Assembly (NCBI GenBank): GCA_028554755.1
Contig: JAPTOF010000012.1
Location: 3,823,001 to 3,887,000 of the forward strand
DNA: 64,000 nucleotides
Direction of reading: 5' to 3'
DNA from: Cordia subcordata
Lineage: Eukaryota > Streptophyta > Magnoliopsida > Boraginales > Cordiaceae
Shown: positions 23,501-35,446 of the stretch, piece by piece
Position numbering within the stretch: the first letter of the stretch is position 1
Layout: every line of letters starts with the position of its first letter
Notes under the pieces: generated by a model
Database searches by the model: none
What the model saw: only the letters and a program-made list of their open reading frames with translations
Told to the model about the DNA's origin: nothing
Position numbers and translations under genes: made by a program

Positions 23501-23940
23501 CTATTCAACTAGTTTAAAATGGCTAAATTCATAACGACAATAACAGTACAACCCACGTCATCGTAAACTGAATTCAAATCTCAAAATCCAATATGGGACG
23601 GGACGTTACAACTCAGGACACTATAACCTGCAATAAATTATGAAGCAAAGATTTCCTGAAACATACCATACTTCTTGAGAGTCTCGACGAAAAAGGGTTG
23701 CACCCTGGGCAAGATATCATCAGAGAGGCTGATTGGCTTAGACATGGCTTCTCCCATCATCTTTTTTATTTCTTTCAAGTCTCCATACAATACCCTGTAT
23801 GAGTTCCCACTCAAACCTTGCTTTCTGAGGATCCACTCAAGCTTCTTGGGCCTCAACCACACCCAATCCAACACCCTCCATGCCAATATCAGAAAAGCAG
23901 CACAACATGCTGCAGTTAAGTAGCTTATAAACATCTCCAT
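20534..23940 (-). pseudogene. CYP72A: G4: CYP72A-type P450, nearly intact but with two stops in exon 4
   Basis: Exons 23940-23667, 22467-22250, 22073-21829, 21654-21270 and 20959-20534, with all splice signals present, would give a 515-residue protein. In exon 4 at about 21544-21552 the sequence reads AAATAATTGTAAGCC where G5 has AAAGCAGGGGAAGCC, so AGE becomes stop-Leu-stop. All other landmarks are intact: the anchor, [36 protein letters not shown] and [16 protein letters not shown]. By hand count it differs from G5 at about 22 of 515 residues outside that patch. It is either a very young pseudogene or a local sequence error. Intron 1 (22468-23666, 1.2 kb) is long and includes a duplicated exon-1 end. 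If the stops are an error, the call becomes a functional paralogue of G5. Confidence 0.85.
23380..23690 (-). repeat. Duplicated exon 1/donor segment in G4 intron 1
   Basis: The stretch around the real exon 1 donor (about 23610-23690; ...ATGAAGCAAAGATTTCCTGAAACATACC...) recurs about 220 bases inside intron 1 at 23390-23470. The copy includes the last ~20 exon bases, but its GT donor is mutated (ACATTCAATAC instead of ACATACCATAC). G5 has the same arrangement at 40905-41215, so the event predates the G4/G5 duplication. Confidence 0.7.
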
Positions 23941-24030
23941 TTTTGCTGTTTATGATGACTTATTATTTAATGAACTTCTACTTATATGTAGTAAAATGGA
24001 GCTTTGATTTTTGAACTGCTCCTGGACGGC

Positions 24031-24038
24031 TATATATA
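24031..24038 (-). promoter_or_regulatory. Probable TATA box of G4
   Basis: TATATATA on the minus strand, 91 bases upstream of the start codon at 23940. It is identical in position to that of G5. Confidence 0.6.
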
Positions 24039-24039
24039 A

Positions 24040-25564
24040 CAGTAGAAAAGCCAATCACAAATTATCTTTGTGAAGAAAGCATATCTATCTATCTGTCAAT
24101 ATATATTAAAATCGAAAAGACACAAGAGTTTAATATATTAATATTGGAAATATGCCATAATTTGATGTATTATTATTATTATTATTTGTGTGGAATAGTA
24201 AGTATGCGTGAATTTTGATGCTTTTTTTATTTTTTAGAATATAAATAAAATTCTTGTAATACTTTTAATCATTATACATGAATCAAAATAGAATGTAACA
24301 AGTATTAGAGTGCATTGATTTGCTCCCTTCATAAGGTAAGTGGTACCACTATTATGCATTTTTGGTCATATCAATATTTTCTAGACTTATGTTCAGTTAC
24401 GACGAAAAGTATGTTTGTAAAGGGTTTTCAATAATAATTTAAATGGTTAAAATTATTTTGTTGAGAGTGAAAATTGTAGATTTGTAAGAGAACCTGTAAT
24501 TAACATTAGTCTAAATAACAAAATTCCTTTTATTATAAGTACTGATAATGTGTAATAAATTAGAGATAAAGATAGTGTATGAGGTTTTCGTGATATCACC
24601 GATGCCATGGCATGCTTTTACGTTGGTTCAATCGTTAACTTTTGTCAAAAAGGCGAAATTGCAGTCCCCTTCGTGATTTGGGGCCAAAAGAAAATCCCAC
24701 TAATTATATTATTTAAGTTTAAATCTTATAAAGGACAAAAGATCAGGATAAGAGTAGGAAAAATACATTCATATATGATAAATTATAAACATCGAGAAAG
24801 AACGAATAAAAAAATATTGAACTATAGAAAAATTGGTGACAAAGACAAAGAAAAAGTTAACGTTGCTCACTATAAAGGTTGGTGTGACCTATGCCATGAC
24901 GCATTAGACATGGTCGCTTTTCCAGGATCATCAAAATATCTTCCAATTTTTGCTTGTCCTTTAGTTTGTGGCATGACAATAACGTTCCTTATCGAAACGA
25001 TAGTTAATGTGCGTTAATTTTCACGCTCGCAAAATGCAAACCTGCTGGAGAACGTGAAATTCTACGGAAAAAAAGGCATCATTTCATGCCGCTTTCTTTT
25101 GGTTTTTGTGGTTTTTGTAACGCTTTCCCATCTTTATTTTTTGTGGGATTTGTAATTTTATATGTATTTTATAATAGTTTAAATTTAATATTATTATCAT
25201 CATAAATTTAAGCATTTTGAGTCAACTTATATTGGCTAAACTTATTTGAGGCTTATAAGCTGCAATAATAAAAAACATGTAAAAAATTATTTTTTAAAAA
25301 AAAAATTATAAACTGTGAAATTAACGGAATCAAACAAGCTAAGAGATAATTGAGAGGTTTATAAGCACTTCTAACTTTATCCCTGGTCCTCATGAAGTAA
25401 CCTCCTCCGCTTCCGCGTGCTGCCATCTGTGCAAATTTATGGGACTCACCCATAGTCCCTAGTCTCAGGAATAGACTTGCACAAAAAAATGCATACTATA
25501 TATTAAAACAATAATTTCTATTTTCTAATTTCATATTTACTTTTCTCCAAATTTTTAAAAGGAG
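24040..25564. other. Unit 1 intergenic DNA, upstream of G4
   Basis: Aligns with 41600-44265 upstream of G5, minus insertions specific to that copy. It holds single-copy sequence (24880-24960) that is triplicated at 43181-43411. An open frame at 24607-25017 is not preserved in the other copy and is not called. No gene is seen. Confidence 0.55.
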
Positions 25565-25573
25565 CACATATTG
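25565..25573. other. Left 9-bp target-site duplication of the 6.9-kb MULE
   Basis: CACATATTG, repeated exactly at 32519-32527 on the far side of the element. The paralogous site near 44262-44290 has no element, which confirms an insertion. Confidence 0.85.
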
Positions 25574-25689
25574 GAAATTTTTTTTTTACCTAAATTTTAA
25601 AATATCATGCAAAACTAACCACATTCGTAAAGCATTTTGAAAAATAACCCAAACTAGTTTCGAAAACGTGTTTCACGCATTCCCAGAAC
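25574..25689 (+). repeat. Left terminal inverted repeat of the MULE
   Basis: 116 bases; reverse-complement partner of 32403-32518 with about a dozen differences by eye. Confidence 0.88.
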
Positions 25690-26109
25690 ATAAAATGCAT
25701 TCCGAGAAAGCGGAACGCGCTCCAGGAGTGCGCCGGCATTCTAGGACTACATTCCACACTTCAAGAACCTCTTTTATGTGTTTTCCCTGCAACCCTGCCA
25801 TATTTGATTTGATTCCAAATTTGATTTGACTGCGGAGAAAAGAAATTATTCTTAGCAGCGCATTCTGGGAGTGCATTTGTAGTATTCGGAATATATTCCT
25901 TGCCATCAATCATGCTTTAATCACTTCACATCATCAGAAATTTCAGAATTTGCACTCCCAGAATGCCCTTTTTTGCCTATATAAACCCCAACCGCTTCCT
26001 CCACCAGATCATTCAATCCATTACCCATCATTCCGCTTTCTACCAAATAAACTTTTTACCAAATTCATTCAATTTGTCAGTATAAGTTTCTACCAAAGCA
26101 CCTAAAAGA

Positions 26110-28734
26110 ATGAATTCAATCGAGATTACTGTTCTTTTATACTACGACGGTCACACAATAATGACCGATTACGGTCTTGATTATAGAAGTCCAAATATAC
26201 CACGCAAAATCAAAATTCATCTCGATACAACTTATGATCAATTTGTTTCTCGTGTAATTAGAAAACTAGGGTTGCGTCCGACCATCGATAGGGTTAATTT
26301 ATGCTATCGTGACCCTAGATGGGATGTTACATTGCAGCAGATTTATTATTATCCAAGTGCAATAATTGATGATGAAGATATGCGGGAGATGTATGGCACA
26401 GCTCGCTGTGATTGGAACCGTTGTGTGGCGCACGTAATAGTGGACGTTCAGTCCGTTCAGTCTGACGACGTGTATGTGCCGTAACAAATGCCCGACATCC
26501 TGTACCAGTCCAACATGTCAGACCTAAATGCAGCACCATCGTATGAAAAAGATGAACATATCAATATTGCAACAACAGCAGCAGAGTTTGCCACTTTTTC
26601 CCTTTTCCCGCAACCACAGTCCACTTTTGAAGTCGGAGGACCCTCTCATTATGGCAGTGGCAAGGAGGGGAGAGATGTGACGTCACAGCAGATACTATTT
26701 TGTCAGAGACAGACAAAGAAAACGAGGACGGTGAATTGAACGATCAAGAAGAAGATGCAGTCTCAGAAGCAAGTTTGAACTACCAAATTGAGAACGAGGT
26801 AGAAGGACTGGATGTCAATGCAGAGGCGGAGGTAGATGAGAAGGAAGCAGTAGAGTTCCATACTGCTAAGACTGAATTCTACACGACAAGCAGGTACAAG
26901 GTCACCAAACATCCAATATGGGAGCCCGACAAGATGGAACTGGCCAAAGGAATGGTGTTCCTATCCAAAGTGGATGGGATAAGGACTGTTCAACATAACG
27001 CAATAAAAATACAAAAGGAATATAGGGTCGTCAAGTCGAGTAAGACCCTGTGAAAGGTACAATATAGGGAAACACACAGTGAAAGTGTAGCATGCCCATG
27101 GTATGTACGTGTCATAAAGAAAGCAACGCACAATCAGTGGGAGGTCACACAATATGACGCCAGACATGTATGTATGGCGCAAATAACTACGTCGGGGCAC
27201 ATAAATTTGACCTCGATTTTGGTTGGATATTTGGTAAGGCATTTCATAACTAAGAAGGCTGATTACGAGGTCGGACTTATCCAAGCTCACAAGAAGGAAA
27301 AGCTTAACGCGGATGTTAGTTACAAAAAAGCATGGAACGGCCGGAATAAAGCAATTGAGCTAGTGTATGGCAATTGGGACACGTCGTATCAAATGCTCCC
27401 ACAATTTCTTAGTGCCATGATGGCCAAGAATCCAGGTAGCGTTGTGAGATTTAGGTTCGCCAAAGGTTGAACGAAAGCTGAAAAAATTTTCAACATAGTT
27501 TATTGGGCGTTCGGTCCATGCATTGTAGCTTCGAGGCATTGTAAGGTCGTGGTTTTGCTGGACGGCACACACTTGCGGGAAAGTACAAAGGTTATCTCCT
27601 AGTTGCATTAGCCACAGACGCCAACTGCCAAGTGTTGCCGTTAGTTTTGCAGTTGTGGACGCACAGACAACTCCTACTTGGTCATGGTTCTGACAGCAGT
27701 TGCGTGAGAACTTTTTCACTGGGATGCCCCAAGTATGTATCATTTCAGATAGGCATGCAGGCATCGCATTTGTAATCGAATGGGTTACAAGTGACGGTCA
27801 ACTTGAAATAAAATATCGCATTTGCTTAAGACATCTGAAAAGCAATGTGATGAAAAGATGGCGAAATCAATTCATTAAAGACATATGTTGGATAGCTGGC
27901 CAAGAATATCAAGCACGTAAACATGTGCATGCAACGAACATAATCCTTGCTGTGAACCCTAGTCAGAACGGTATTGGCAGACGAGTACATAAGTTCCTAT
28001 CTAATATCCTTGCCGATACATGGACCATGAGCGCTGATGGGGGATTCAGATAGGGTGTGATGACCATAAATAATGTCGAATGCTTCAACGATGTCCTCGT
28101 CGGTGCAAGGGGGTTGCCTATCATGCCCCTTGTTACTAATACTTTTATGAAGATAAAAGGTTACTTTCATAATCGGTTGGTCCACGCCATGCAGTTGGAA
28201 AGTGAAGGCCATCGGCTCCCTTCTAGTGTGAGAGAGCTCTTTAAGAAGTAGGAGACCTCATCACATCACCATCACGTACTTAGTTTAAGAGAGAATAGTA
28301 GATACCAGGTCGGTCGGTTGCCAATGTGATGGAACAAGAATCCGCCAAACCAGGTTGTCAACTGGGAAGAAAGTACGTGTACTTGCGGAAAGTGGGTTGA
28401 ATATCATTTGCCATGCTTGCATGCACAAACTGTTGCTCGATTTAGGAAGTTTAATGTGAAGAACATGATACCTCAACAGCTGACAGTAAAATCGTACAAA
28501 GATACCTATTGATGGATATTCAGGCCTTTTGGACACCAATTTTATTGGCCTCTAGTGCCTACATGGATGTTGCATCCGAACCCAAGTCGTGTTCGACAGA
28601 GAAGAGGACGAGCTGGAGGCCAGCGCATCCCAAACGAGATGGATAACTCGGACCGCTGTGGACGACGAAGGTGTACAACATGCGGTCAACTAGGTCACAC
28701 TGCTGCAATTTGCCCTAACAATCAAAATGCGTAA
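26110..28734 (+). pseudogene. Decayed MuDR-type MULE transposase
   Basis: It starts at ATG 26110 (MNSIEITVLLYYDG...), the N-terminal domain that is also present in the MULE at 60362. An in-frame TAA at 26482 splits it from the continuation at 26488. The frame shifts near 26695, stops at 27051 and 27468, and shifts again around 27570, where the first catalytic Asp region (VVLLDGTHL) lies. A later segment carries IISDRHAGI, with the second Asp, at 27742-27765, followed by ICLRHLKSN. A Trp codon is TAG at about 28051. The C-terminal part keeps a SWIM finger, C-T-C-x9-C-L-H, at 28378-28422 and a zinc knuckle, CTTCGQLGHTAAIC, at 28672-28713, then stops at 28732-28734. In a working element it would bind the terminal repeats and cut DNA with a DDE active site. 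Here it is clearly inactive. Confidence 0.88.
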
Positions 28735-29045
28735 TCCGTTATGTTTAGCAATTGCCACAACTGTCATATATAATCATTTTATGTCTATTTGTTTTGACGT
28801 TGTAATGTTATTGTGTAATCATTTTATGCTTATTTTTTGTGACGTTGTAATGTTGTTGTGTAATTAAAGTTGTTTGTCTACTTGTTGTGACGTTGTAATG
28901 TTAATGTCTAATTAACGTTGTCATGTCTACTTCAACCTTAGGTTACTCGTGCACAACGTAGTCAAATACTACCAAATTAAGTACTCAATGGACCATAAAA
29001 AACATAACGTAGTCTAAAAAAAAAACCAAATGAAAGCCCAATCAA

Positions 29046-31571
29046 CTAAAAATAATGTTTCACAAATACATATGAAAAAAAAATGCTCCAAAACTGAATA
29101 CACCATCCAGGTGTGGAATGATCAGGCCCCTTTCCCCTGTTAGTGCGATAAGGTAACTGACATCTAACAGAGAATGGTGTGTTGCGTTTTCTGGATGAAC
29201 GTGTCTGACAGCACGGAGGCTCCTGTGCCTGTGGCTGGTGCCTAGGTCGCATGTGCCTCGAATTGCGGCGGCTGGTCCTGCTGCTCAACACCACTGTCCA
29301 CTAATTGCTTGTGAACGTAGTCCCGGGACCCATGTATCTCGCTTTACGTCGCCTCGTCCTCCTCCTTGTCGTCATCTGGCTCATCAATCACCGGCATGGA
29401 GGATCTGCCAGCCTCGAACGTACCCTATCTACCTCCACTGCTCTGACTTATATGCACACTGGAATAGTCAACGGGGAACAAACGAAACGTGGATCACTAT
29501 AATGGTGGCCGTGTGGGTGGACGATATGCTGGCAATAGTGCATCGGGGGTGAATGGCTGTGATGACTTGGTGAGATACGTGTGAGTGCGCTGCGAAGGTC
29601 GAGCATGCTGTGAACGATGCTCTCTATGCTGCTGCAATGGCTGCATCGGAGGTGCATCAGGCAACTCCCACACAGCTCTCTGCTGAATGAGATGCTTGTG
29701 CTATGTGTGTCGGAGTACACTCTCGCCATGCAACTGCATGAGCTGCAAGTGTCGCATCACATGTTCTATCGAATGTGTATCGCCGCGAAGGTCCCCCTGC
29801 TCGTAACGCTACAGCAAATCATAGGAATGGTGAACCATATGCTGAACAACTAAACAACTGACGCCTGTAGGAAAACATAACATATTGTGGTTAATATCAA
29901 CTAATAATCCACAATTTTCATTGAGGAACATAAAAAAGAGTAAAAAGGCAGCTCACCAGTGACGTCTCATCACGTGCAGACGCCACGTAATCATCTCTCT
30001 TATGACTTGTGCCTGGATGACCAACATGTAATATGGTCACCCGACGGTACCAAGTCATATAAGTCCAAAGTACTATTACCGTTGGCGCATCCTCCACCTC
30101 TCCATGTAAAATGTGCTGCCAATTCCCCCACATAGCCATAGCCCCTGTCAACGCATCTCCCTCCACCTTTTCCTTCTTGTCCATGTGTTTCTCATAGGCA
30201 GGCGAATCAGGAGGGATTGCCAACTTTAGTCCAAACTGCCGCAAGACACGATTCGAACGATGTCACTCAACAGTATGCCCAAATATCAGCGGGATTTGGG
30301 CACGCCAGACGTCATTGTTGTCAACACAATATGGTGAGAGGTTGCCCAGTATCGTCCTAAACGGCTGTCATATGAACTGTAAGCAAAACAAGCACCAGAT
30401 AGTTAATTACATGCATCACGCACGTGTTCAATAATACAAGATATGAATTTTTAATAAAGCAACTTGAGTGTACTATGCCTCGTCTGGCTGCAGATGGTTT
30501 ATAACATCCCGACACTCAACTTGACCTGACTTTCCGGATGTATCTGTTATATCCTTTTTCATGTAAAACAGTGCACCTAGTGGAATGCCAGGGAGCTGAA
30601 ACGTAGGCTCCAGATGATGCTGATGTCGCTGTAGCCGATCTCGTGTGGAATGTAGGAGCTGAGGCCGAAAAGCGGTGAATCTATCCCATGCAAAAAACTG
30701 TAAGTATTAAACATATGTTATGTTATAATAACGCTTGTAATAATAAAGTTAATATTCATAAAATCTAAACATAACTACATGATGCAAACCAATACATGGA
30801 CTAGTGTCATAGCTTCGCATACACCCTTACACTAACGGAAGGAGACGCAGGCAAGCTACTGGTACACAAATATGATAGTACAGCCGTGCCCTAGTTGTAT
30901 TGCCGGATGCGCTCAAAGTCTGCCAATAACATCAACCAGGTCAAATTACGGTCATTCGTACTCGTGTTCACAAAAAGGTGATAGCAAATCACGAGAAATA
31001 TCCACAGCTGTGCTAGCTGCTGCGCTTTGTACTTAGTGGGGTTATCCGGAGTGCCCTGCATCACAAACCTATCCCGCAGCTAGACAAAATTTATCGAGTT
31101 CCCCACAATGTCAATACGGCCGGTACTATCGTCCGCAACCGTATTCGCATCAATCCCCAACAAATCACGAATCATGACAACCCAATCCTCCCTCAAGCGT
31201 GGGACCGTATCAAGCACCGGAATAGGAGTACCAGTCACGGGAAAACCCCAATGCACGGCCACATCTTGCAGGGTGATGGTAGCCTCCCCTACGGGTAAAT
31301 GAAATGTGTGGGTCTCCGGCCGCCACCTCTCTATCATGGCAGTAATCAATTCGCGGTTAAGCTGATTGTAGCGGGATTTATAACACCCATAGAATCCTAT
31401 CCCCAACAACTGCTGCTGTACCAATGGGTGCTCTAGATCATTAAACAAATATCGATCTGACCTATAGCACCTAAAAGTACCCAAATGGTGTGGATCCTTC
31501 AAATATTGCACCCGGTGCTCCAGAAAGTGGCACAGTAACGTGGTGTCTACTAGTGCAGATTAAGTATTCAT
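29046..31571 (-). pseudogene. Decayed Plant Mobile Domain (MAIN/PP7-long-form-like) gene in the MULE
   Basis: Read leftward from about 31571, the minus strand gives VDTTLLCHFLEHRVQYLKD, then FYGCYKSRYNQLNRELITA, FHLPVGEATITLQDVA and VHWGFPVTGTPIP (31080-31511), the hallmark of the aminotransferase-like Plant Mobile Domain. The nearest ATG is followed three codons later by TAA. After a stop at 31080-31082 the similarity continues as RFVMQGTP and WLMLLADFERIRQYN (about 30890-31075) and resumes near 30244 (RQFGLKLAIPPDSPAYEKHMDKK is the C-terminal type). Further degenerate, basic sequence reaches about 29046. The domain is known both in host proteins (MAIN, MAIL1) and in transposons. Here it is transposon-borne, convergent with the transposase and broken by several stops. 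Confidence 0.75.
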
Positions 31572-31687
31572 AATGAGTCCTAAAATAAAAAATAATAATA
31601 ACGATTAACTAAGTATACTTGACTCTAAACATTAAATCTCTAATTTTATCAAATAATAATAATGATAACACTAATCTTATTAATAAT

Positions 31688-31693
31688 AATATC

Positions 31694-31734
<41 letters not shown>

Positions 31735-31884
31735 TAACTAAAAGATAACATTAATCATCCATCATCATCATAATAATAAATAATGATAATAATATCAATA
31801 ATAGTAATAATAAAAATTAATAATAACATCTAACATATAACATTAATCATAAAAATAATAATATTGTTAATAATAATGATAATC

Positions 31885-31939
<55 letters not shown>

Positions 31940-31979
31940 TAACATTTATTATTAATAATATTAAAATAGTAATAATAAG

Positions 31980-32041
<62 letters not shown>
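31688..32041. repeat. (TAA)n microsatellite block
   Basis: Several runs of ATA/TAA trinucleotides (31698-31732, 31890-31937, 31984-32041) are separated by degenerate repeats. The open frames on both strands are only poly-isoleucine artefacts. Confidence 0.92.
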
Positions 32042-32042
<1 letters not shown>

Positions 32043-32402
32043 TCTATTTCTAATAATCATGCTGAAATTATGTTCAAAAACCTAATCTATAATTCTAACA
32101 ACAATTAAAATACAAATTAACACAAATTAAAATTAACTATCAAAACAAAAATTACATAACTTAAAACGTTTAATACAATTGCAAAAAACAACATAAAATA
32201 ATAATAATTTACAAGATCAAGGCTATATCTTTCGCAATGACGTTGGAAAACTAAAAATTTCGTTTGTGGGGTTGGGGGAATTTTTTTGAAGATGCAAAGG
32301 GGAGAATGAGGAAAAAGTGGCTGCTGTCGCGAATTTATGGAACGCGGCCCGTGTTATTGGAACGCGGACGTGTTCATCTAACCATTACAAACAAGGACCC
32401 GA

Positions 32403-32518
32403 GTTCTGGGAATGCGTAAAAAGTGTTTTCGGAACCAGTTTGGGTTATTTTTCAAAACGCTTTACAAATGGAGTTAGTTTTGCATGATATTTTAAAAATT
32501 AGGTAAAAAAAAAATCCC
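32403..32518 (-). repeat. Right terminal inverted repeat of the MULE
   Basis: Partner of 25574-25689; followed at 32519-32527 by the second copy of the CACATATTG target duplication. Confidence 0.88.
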
Positions 32519-32957
32519 CACATATTGCCATGTAACGTGTATAATAAAATATTTCAAAGGATCACGCAAGCTTTTTTTGCAAGCCTTCAATCAATTTTTT
32601 TTTTTTCCTTTTGAGAAAATTTCATTTTGGTTAACAACTTTTTAATTAGCAATTTTCCTCTACATTCGAAAAAAAATTTCTTATTTAAGACTTTTCATGA
32701 CACTTCTTCAGTACACCTTATCTCACACTTAATTATAAAGTGAGTAATCAAATTAAGACATTTTAAAATTAATTCATATAATAAATTACTTATATAAATT
32801 AATAATATTAGATTTATATCAAAACCCATATATCACACAGGTCACATACTAGTAAATCATTAATATTCTTGCATAAGATTGTTTAACGGTGACTTACTAT
32901 GTACTAATCTTAATACTCTCTATCTTGATCTCCTTAGTAACTGTTATAAACAATCAG

Positions 32958-33242
32958 TATTCATTTGGTTTGACTTTCTTTCAAAATATTTTTTTATAAT
33001 TTTTGAAAAAGGTATCTTTTTAAGAAATTAAGGCTTTTGGCATTTGGAATTTGGAAAAAAAAAGTATTTTTTAAGAAAAAGAAAAGACTTCTACTTTTTG
33101 AAAAAAATTAAATTTGAATTTTTTTAAATATTAATTTTTAAGAACCAAGTTAAATACTTATTGTAAAAATAATAAGTTTTTCAAAAAGAAGTGCTTTCTT
33201 TATGAAAACAAAAAAAAAAAAACAAAAAATCTAAATGATCCC
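32958..33242. mobile_element. PIF/Harbinger-like MITE, unit 1 copy
   Basis: The left end, CATTTGGTTTGACTTTCTTT, pairs with the right end, AAATCTAAATGATCCC. It is shared with 44690-44980, so it predates the duplication, and belongs with the family typified by 46708-46935. The boundaries are approximate. Confidence 0.45.
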
Positions 33243-33810
33243 TAAAGACAAGCTATTACTCTTCCAAGTGTTTTTCTTTTCTTTTCTTTCCTTTTTTTTT
33301 TTTTTTTGTTGTGATGAACGACCTGGCATTGCAATTACGGATCTGCATAGATATATACAACTCGCGCTGTAAATGTATGAAGGTTACTTTCTTGGCATCA
33401 ATGGGTAACAAATGCTTGTGTTTTCATCATATTAGGTGGCAGAAGGTGTTGCAAAATTTAATTTGGACGAAAAATTATCATAATTTAACATGCAATCGCT
33501 CTTCAAAATGTACTTGAAATAAATTTTAAAAAAAAGAAAAAGAAAGATATTAGCAAAATTATTCCACCCTCTACCAACTTTTTAATCTTCGGATAACTTG
33601 CATACTATAGTTTCTTACGGCTTTAATCTCTGATACTAACTTAAATAACATTAGTGTTTTCATATTTTGTATTTTATACTAATTTATTTATTTTTAATTA
33701 ATAGGCAACAAATTTAGGCATTAATTTTTTAAAATTTTATAGTTTTAATAATTAATGGATTAATAATTAAATTCCAAATCTATCAAATATTTCAAGAATT
33801 AAATATGTTA

Positions 33811-34337
33811 GGCTCCATTTGTTTCGCAAAAAACATTTTTCTGAAAAATATTTTTCGCATTTTCCTATATTTCGTTGCCAAAAATAAAAAAAAAAGTCAA
33901 AGAAAAGTATTTTCCTTTTCCACACACTTCTCAAATCTCCCCATGGCCCTCCCCCCGCCCCACGCAAAACACACACAGACACACACAAATATCAAATCCC
34001 CCTCCCTCCTCGCCCCATTTCCTAGGTAGGGTTGTTTGTTGTCAGATCACCCAGGGGGCTCAAGATCTTGGACCCTCAGGATCCTGATACCCTAGCTGAG
34101 GAGCTAGTGTGCCAAGTGCCAGGGGTCGGGGCTGGGGTTCATGGGGGCCCGAGGGCACCCCTCTCTCCAGCGCATATAAATATATATTTTGTGTCATTTA
34201 AAAAGTATTTTTTTATTAATTTTTATTGTAACAACTAAATAATGGGAAATATTTCTTAGTAAAACATTTTCTATGAAAAAAATTTTCATTAAAAATATTT
34301 TTCAAAATGAGTTATTTTTCACAAAACAAATGGAGCC
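33811..34337. mobile_element. hAT-like TIR element, unit 1 copy
   Basis: Starts GGCTCCATTTGTTTCGC and ends ACAAAACAAATGGAGCC, with further pairing inside (AAAACATTTT arms). The same element, with a shorter interior, is at 46288-46642, so it was present before duplication. The interior here includes C-rich and CA-repeat sequence at 33945-33990. No coding is seen. The hAT label rests on the terminus only. Confidence 0.6.
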
Positions 34338-34820
34338 TTGGCGTATAAATTCTAAGTTAATAAAATATGTAACTTGGACATTCAACAAATCAAAATGGGA
34401 CATTAACAATTTTTTTTCACCCAGATATTATTGTCAATCCATACACAGTATTGCTTCATCAATCAGATTCGTGATATAACCCTTTTTGAATAAAACGGGC
34501 AAAGTCTTAAAAAGGACAGATGGAAATGGAATGGGAAAATAGCTATTCCTAGCTAAAGTTTATCTTTCTAAAATCAGCAAGGGAAAGAAATAGAAAAGGA
34601 AGAAACAAAATATTCTTCATTAAACGCCATTGCTCATGCGTGATAGCATTAGTCATCTTCATTGGACTTTTGGCCATGGAGTTAACTTTCTTGACAGCTA
34701 CAAGAGACAAGCTCCTCCTTATCTTCCTCACAGACTTGTCACAGACTTCACTTTCTTGATAGCTACAAGGGACAAGCTCCCTCTTATCTTCCTCATAGAC
34801 TTATCGATCCTAGACATTAA

Positions 34821-34986
34821 GAGCTCGTCTAGATTGATTTTTTTAAAAATATTTTTTATTTTAAAAAAACTCAATTTTAAATTTTTAAAGAGTTTCAATT
34901 TTTTAAAGTCAGTGCAAGTATTTACACAAAAAAAGTTATTTATTCATAAGAAATAATATTTTAAAAAGTCAATTTAAATGAATCCC
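34821..34986. mobile_element. MITE, degenerate
   Basis: Arms GAGCTCGTCTAGATTGATTTTT and AAAAAGTCAATTTAAATGAATCCC pair imperfectly and resemble the 46708-46935 family. It has no counterpart at the same place in unit 2, where the local sequence diverges. Confidence 0.4.
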
Positions 34987-35446
34987 GAAGTTAGTGGGGG
35001 CACTGTGCATTACTATGTGAAGAAAGCAACAGGGAGAAATCTTCAAGAGGATTTGACGCTTACTTTGCCTATACGGCAATTGTGCGATTTGATTTGATAG
35101 TTGAAAATTTTAATATCTTTCTTGTCGTCAAAAATCATTATAGTTACATCAACTGTCATATTAAATTGAACCAAAAAAAAAAATCAGATAGAAAAACAGA
35201 AAACTTCTTTATTATATTAAAGATCCTATTTTTCCCATATCCAAAACCAATCATTAGGGACAACATCTCCTACCTTCAAAAGTCAATTATACATTTGATT
35301 GTGTTTATAGATAATTATTTTACTGTATGTATAACATAGTGAATTGTTAGAATAATTATGATATAGTAAGACAACACACAATAATATTTCAATAGTCACT
35401 CTCTCCCGTTACCATCGAGTGTTTCGATGTGCCATCTGAAATGAAA

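Larger units (their letters stand above)
25574..32518. mobile_element. Mutator-like element (MULE), 6,945 bp, with transposase and PMD gene
   Basis: The ends are 116-bp terminal inverted repeats (25574-25689 and 32403-32518) that match closely along their length: GAAATTTTTTTTTTACCTAA against GGGATTTTTTTTTTACCTAA at the tips and GCATTCCCAGAAC at the inner ends. A 9-bp direct repeat flanks it, typical of Mutator insertion. Inside are a decayed MuDR-type transposase on the plus strand (26110-28734), a decayed Plant Mobile Domain gene on the minus strand (29046-31571), and a block of (TAA)n microsatellite (31688-32041) near the right arm. Both genes have stops, so the element is non-autonomous. 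It sits in unit 1 only and therefore post-dates the G4/G5 segmental duplication, or was lost cleanly from the other copy, which is less likely. Confidence 0.92.

Noticed and set aside
24607..25017. 136-residue open frame upstream of G4
   Set aside because: It is not conserved in the duplicated unit, where the region carries a 77-bp (frame-breaking) tandem repeat, and it matches no known family.
29238..29853. Open frames on the plus strand in the MULE interior
   Set aside because: They lie antisense to the degenerate C-terminal part of the Plant Mobile Domain gene and show no domain.
31830..32085. Poly-isoleucine/asparagine open frames on both strands
   Set aside because: They are produced by the (TAA)n microsatellite, not by a gene.
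33767..34238. Several overlapping open frames around the C-rich tract
   Set aside because: They fall inside a TIR element and are not maintained in the unit 2 copy.
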